From an uncultured Bacteroidota bacterium (GTDB taxonomy: Bacteria; Bacteroidota; Bacteroidia; Chitinophagales; Chitinophagaceae): a stretch of DNA of 16,567 nucleotides. Under the pieces are notes generated by a model that saw only the letters and a list, made by a program, of their open reading frames with translations, was not told the DNA's origin and did no database searches. Position numbers and translations under genes: made by a program. Shown piece by piece: positions 15,181 to 16,567 of this stretch (its first letter is position 1; the number at the start of each line of letters is the position of its first letter). The stretch spans positions 1 to 16,567 of the forward strand of contig CAIRNW010000031.1 in assembly GCA_903879995.1 (NCBI GenBank). Direction: 5' to 3'.

Positions 15181-15450
15181 ATGCCTCTTACTAAAGAAAA
15201 GAAAGCAAGTATCGTAACTCAATTTGCAGGATCTGCAAAAAACACGGGTTCTATCGAGGGTCAAATTGCGCTCCTCACAGAACGTATCACACACATTAGT
15301 GGTCACTTACAGGCCAACAAAAAGGATTTCTCAACACATCGTGGACTGATGCAGCTAGTTGGAAAGCGTAAGCGCTTATTAAACTATTTGCAAAAACACA
15401 ATTTGACTGGCTACCGCCAACTTATTGAGAAGTTAGGAATCCGTAAATAA
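15181..15450 (+). CDS. rpsO: 30S ribosomal protein S15
   Basis: S15 binds 16S rRNA early in small-subunit assembly and contacts 23S rRNA through an intersubunit bridge. The 89-residue length is standard. Conserved 16S-contact positions are present: T22, G23 and Q28 in NTGSIEGQ, then IALLTERI (29-36), H42-L43, D49, S51 and the run HRGLMQLVGKRKRLLNYL (53-70). The gene starts with ATG, has a strong promoter about 55 bases upstream and no Shine-Dalgarno sequence. pnp follows after 118 bases on the same strand, the arrangement known from many bacteria. Confidence 0.98.
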   Translation: MPLTKEKKASIVTQFAGSAKNTGSIEGQIALLTERITHISGHLQANKKDFSTHRGLMQLVGKRKRLLNYLQKHNLTGYRQLIEKLGIRK

Positions 15451-15474
15451 ATTATTCACTGGTTAGTTTTTGTT

Positions 15475-15503
15475 TTTGCCAATATCCTACCGGTATTGGC
15501 AAA
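15475..15503 (+). ncRNA. Stem-loop between rpsO and pnp (RNA leader structure)
   Basis: The arms TTTGCCAATA (15475-15484) and TATTGGCAAA (15494-15503) pair perfectly over 10 bp. One T-G and one C-G pair extend the stem to 12 bp with a 5-base loop. No T tract follows on either strand, so it is not a standard terminator. In E. coli a stem in the pnp leader is cut by RNase III and used by PNPase to repress itself; a similar role, or mRNA 3'-end protection for rpsO, is plausible here. Confidence 0.6.
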
Positions 15504-15524
15504 TCCGTTTAAGGATTATACCTG

Positions 15525-15538
15525 TTCAATTAGTTGAA
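15525..15538 (+). repeat. Small second hairpin in the pnp leader
   Basis: TTCAA (15525-15529) and TTGAA (15534-15538) can pair around a TTAG loop, and CCT/GGG bases outside (15521-15523 with 15540-15542) could lengthen it across one mismatch. It is weak alone, but it sits just ahead of the pnp start region and next to the larger stem-loop. Confidence 0.3.
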
Positions 15539-15542
15539 GGGG

Positions 15543-15575
15543 ATGCCTGCTAGCCTAAAAAAAATTATATGTTAA
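15543..15575 (+). other. Possible 10-codon upstream ORF overlapping the pnp start
   Basis: An ATG at 15543 opens a 10-residue frame (MPASLKKIIC) ending at TAA 15573-15575, overlapping the pnp ATG (15569) in another frame. A short ORF like this arises easily by chance; it is listed because a terminating ribosome would sit on the pnp start codon. Confidence 0.2.
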
Positions 15576-16567
15576 AACAACCAATTCGTACCACCTTTAA
15601 ATTAGGTGAAGGGCGTGAAGTTACGCTGGAAACTGGCCGTTTAGCTCGTCAAGCTGATGGAGCGGTAACAGTTAGTGTGGGCAACTGTGTAATCTTGGCT
15701 ACAGCTGTAGCTAACAAAGAGCCCAAAGAAGGGCAAAGTTTTTTTCCATTGACAGTGGATTACCAGGAAAAATTCGCTGCTGCAGGTCGAATTCCAGGTT
15801 CTTTTTTCAAGCGTGAAGCCAAGTTGAATGACTATGAGATATTGACCAGCCGATTAATCGATCGTGCGTTACGTCCACTTTTTCCTGAAGATTATTTCTG
15901 CGATGTGCAAGTGCTGGTAACATTAGTTTCTAGTGATCCTGAAATCATGCCAGATGCCTTGGCTTGCTTAGCGGCCTCAGCAGCATTAGCAGTTTCAGAT
16001 ATTCCAATCAAAGAAGTGATCTCAGAAGTACGTGTTTCGAGAGTGAACGGTGAATTTATCATCAACCCGACTCGTACTCAAATGGAAAGTTCGGATATGG
16101 ACTTTATCATTGCGGCCACAGAAAAGAACTTGATGATGGTGGAAGGAGAGGCGCAAGAGTGCAGTGAAGAAGATTTGTGTAAAGTATTGGAATTGGCGCA
16201 TGATGCAATTCGCGTCCAGATCAAAGCGCAACAAGAGTTGGGTAAATTAGCAGGCGTTACTGAAAAAAGAACCTACACAAAACCTGCTTCAGACACCGCA
16301 TTACGCGATAAGATCTATGCATTTGCACAACCCAAGGTGTACGAGGTAGCAAAAGGAGCTTTTAGTAAACACGAACGTAGCGATCGTTTTGATAGCATTA
16401 AGCAAGAATTAATGGCTTATCTAAAGCAAGATGCAGGTCTAGCTGAAACGGATAGCTTACCCGATCTAACAAAAAAATTAGCTTCTACTTATTATGGCGA
16501 TCTTCAATACGATGTAGTGCGTGATATGATTTTAGATGAACGTGTTCGTCTTGATGGAAGAGCATTA
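15569..16567 (+). CDS. pnp: Polyribonucleotide nucleotidyltransferase (PNPase), N-terminal part, runs off window
   Basis: From the ATG at 15569 the frame stays open to the end of the window: 333 codons of a protein that is usually about 700 residues. PNPase degrades RNA 3' to 5' using phosphate and can also add tails. The first RNase PH domain is recognised by ETGRLARQADGAV (21-33), PLTVDYQEKFAAAGRIPGS (60-78) followed by FFKRE, and SRLIDRALRPLFP (94-106). Residues about 145-310 include the second half of that domain's sheet and the helical linker domain. The fragment ends at RVRLDGRAL, the opening of the second RNase PH domain. The catalytic second domain and the KH/S1 domains lie outside the window. 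It follows rpsO and is probably co-transcribed with it; the gap holds a strong stem-loop. Confidence 0.97.
   Translation, partial: MLKQPIRTTFKLGEGREVTLETGRLARQADGAVTVSVGNCVILATAVANKEPKEGQSFFPLTVDYQEKFAAAGRIPGSFFKREAKLNDYEILTSRLIDRALRPLFPEDYFCDVQVLVTLVSSDPEIMPDALACLAASAALAVSDIPIKEVISEVRVSRVNGEFIINPTRTQMESSDMDFIIAATEKNLMMVEGEAQECSEEDLCKVLELAHDAIRVQIKAQQELGKLAGVTEKRTYTKPASDTALRDKIYAFAQPKVYEVAKGAFSKHERSDRFDSIKQELMAYLKQDAGLAETDSLPDLTKKLASTYYGDLQYDVVRDMILDERVRLDGRAL

Noticed and set aside
1..16567. CRISPR array, insertion sequence, phage, toxin-antitoxin or tRNA/rRNA genes
   Set aside because: No spaced direct repeats, transposase or integrase motifs, terminal inverted repeats or cloverleaf sequences were seen; gaps are short and the genes are core or phylum-typical.

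Overview
This is an ordinary chromosomal stretch of an AT-rich member of the Bacteroidota, probably a Chitinophagales/Cytophagales-type bacterium. The phylum call rests on three things. Promoters match the Bacteroidota -7 element TAnnTTTG. Genes are not preceded by clear Shine-Dalgarno sequences. The gene set includes phylum-typical families: a DUF4270 lipoprotein, a GSCFA protein, a half-length starch-synthase-like protein and a Bacteroidota-style S8 peptidase. The genus cannot be fixed from the sequence. I see no phage, transposon, CRISPR, tRNA or rRNA gene, and no gene-free gap longer than about 150 bases.

Left part (1-7007). The 3' part of a topoisomerase IV subunit A gene (parC, +) runs tail to tail into a minus-strand block; its stop overlaps the stop of smpB. 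Reading leftward, accD and smpB form a two-gene unit (stop and start share one base) with a good -7 element just upstream of accD. Farther right, a lysylphosphatidylglycerol-synthase-type membrane protein, an ALDH7 (antiquitin/AmaB-type) aldehyde dehydrogenase and a secreted subtilisin-like protease follow one another with a 4-base overlap and a 9-base gap, which suggests a second operon.

Middle part (7051-13324, + strand). A degenerate starch-synthase N-domain protein is followed 19 bases later by a DUF4270 lipoprotein. metK has its own promoter and a strong intrinsic terminator. After it come a SpoU-type rRNA 2'-O-methyltransferase (rlmB-like), an HMG-CoA-lyase-family enzyme and a GSCFA protein, spaced 5 and 1 bases apart.

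Right part (13328-16567). A minus-strand pair, miaE (tRNA ms2io6A hydroxylase) and an aminoglycoside-phosphotransferase-fold kinase, is read away from rpsO. rpsO (S15) and the 5' part of pnp (PNPase, running off the window) form the classic rpsO-pnp pair, with a strong stem-loop between them.

No clearly new system is visible. The most interesting points are a conserved-looking but motif-poor GT5 half-protein paired with a DUF4270 lipoprotein; an HMG-CoA-lyase homologue with several altered active-site positions; a large insertion in the S8 protease; and regulatory details around miaE, rpsO and pnp (a -7 element almost touching the start codon, a TTGATT/AATCAA palindrome, leader repeats and a hairpin).
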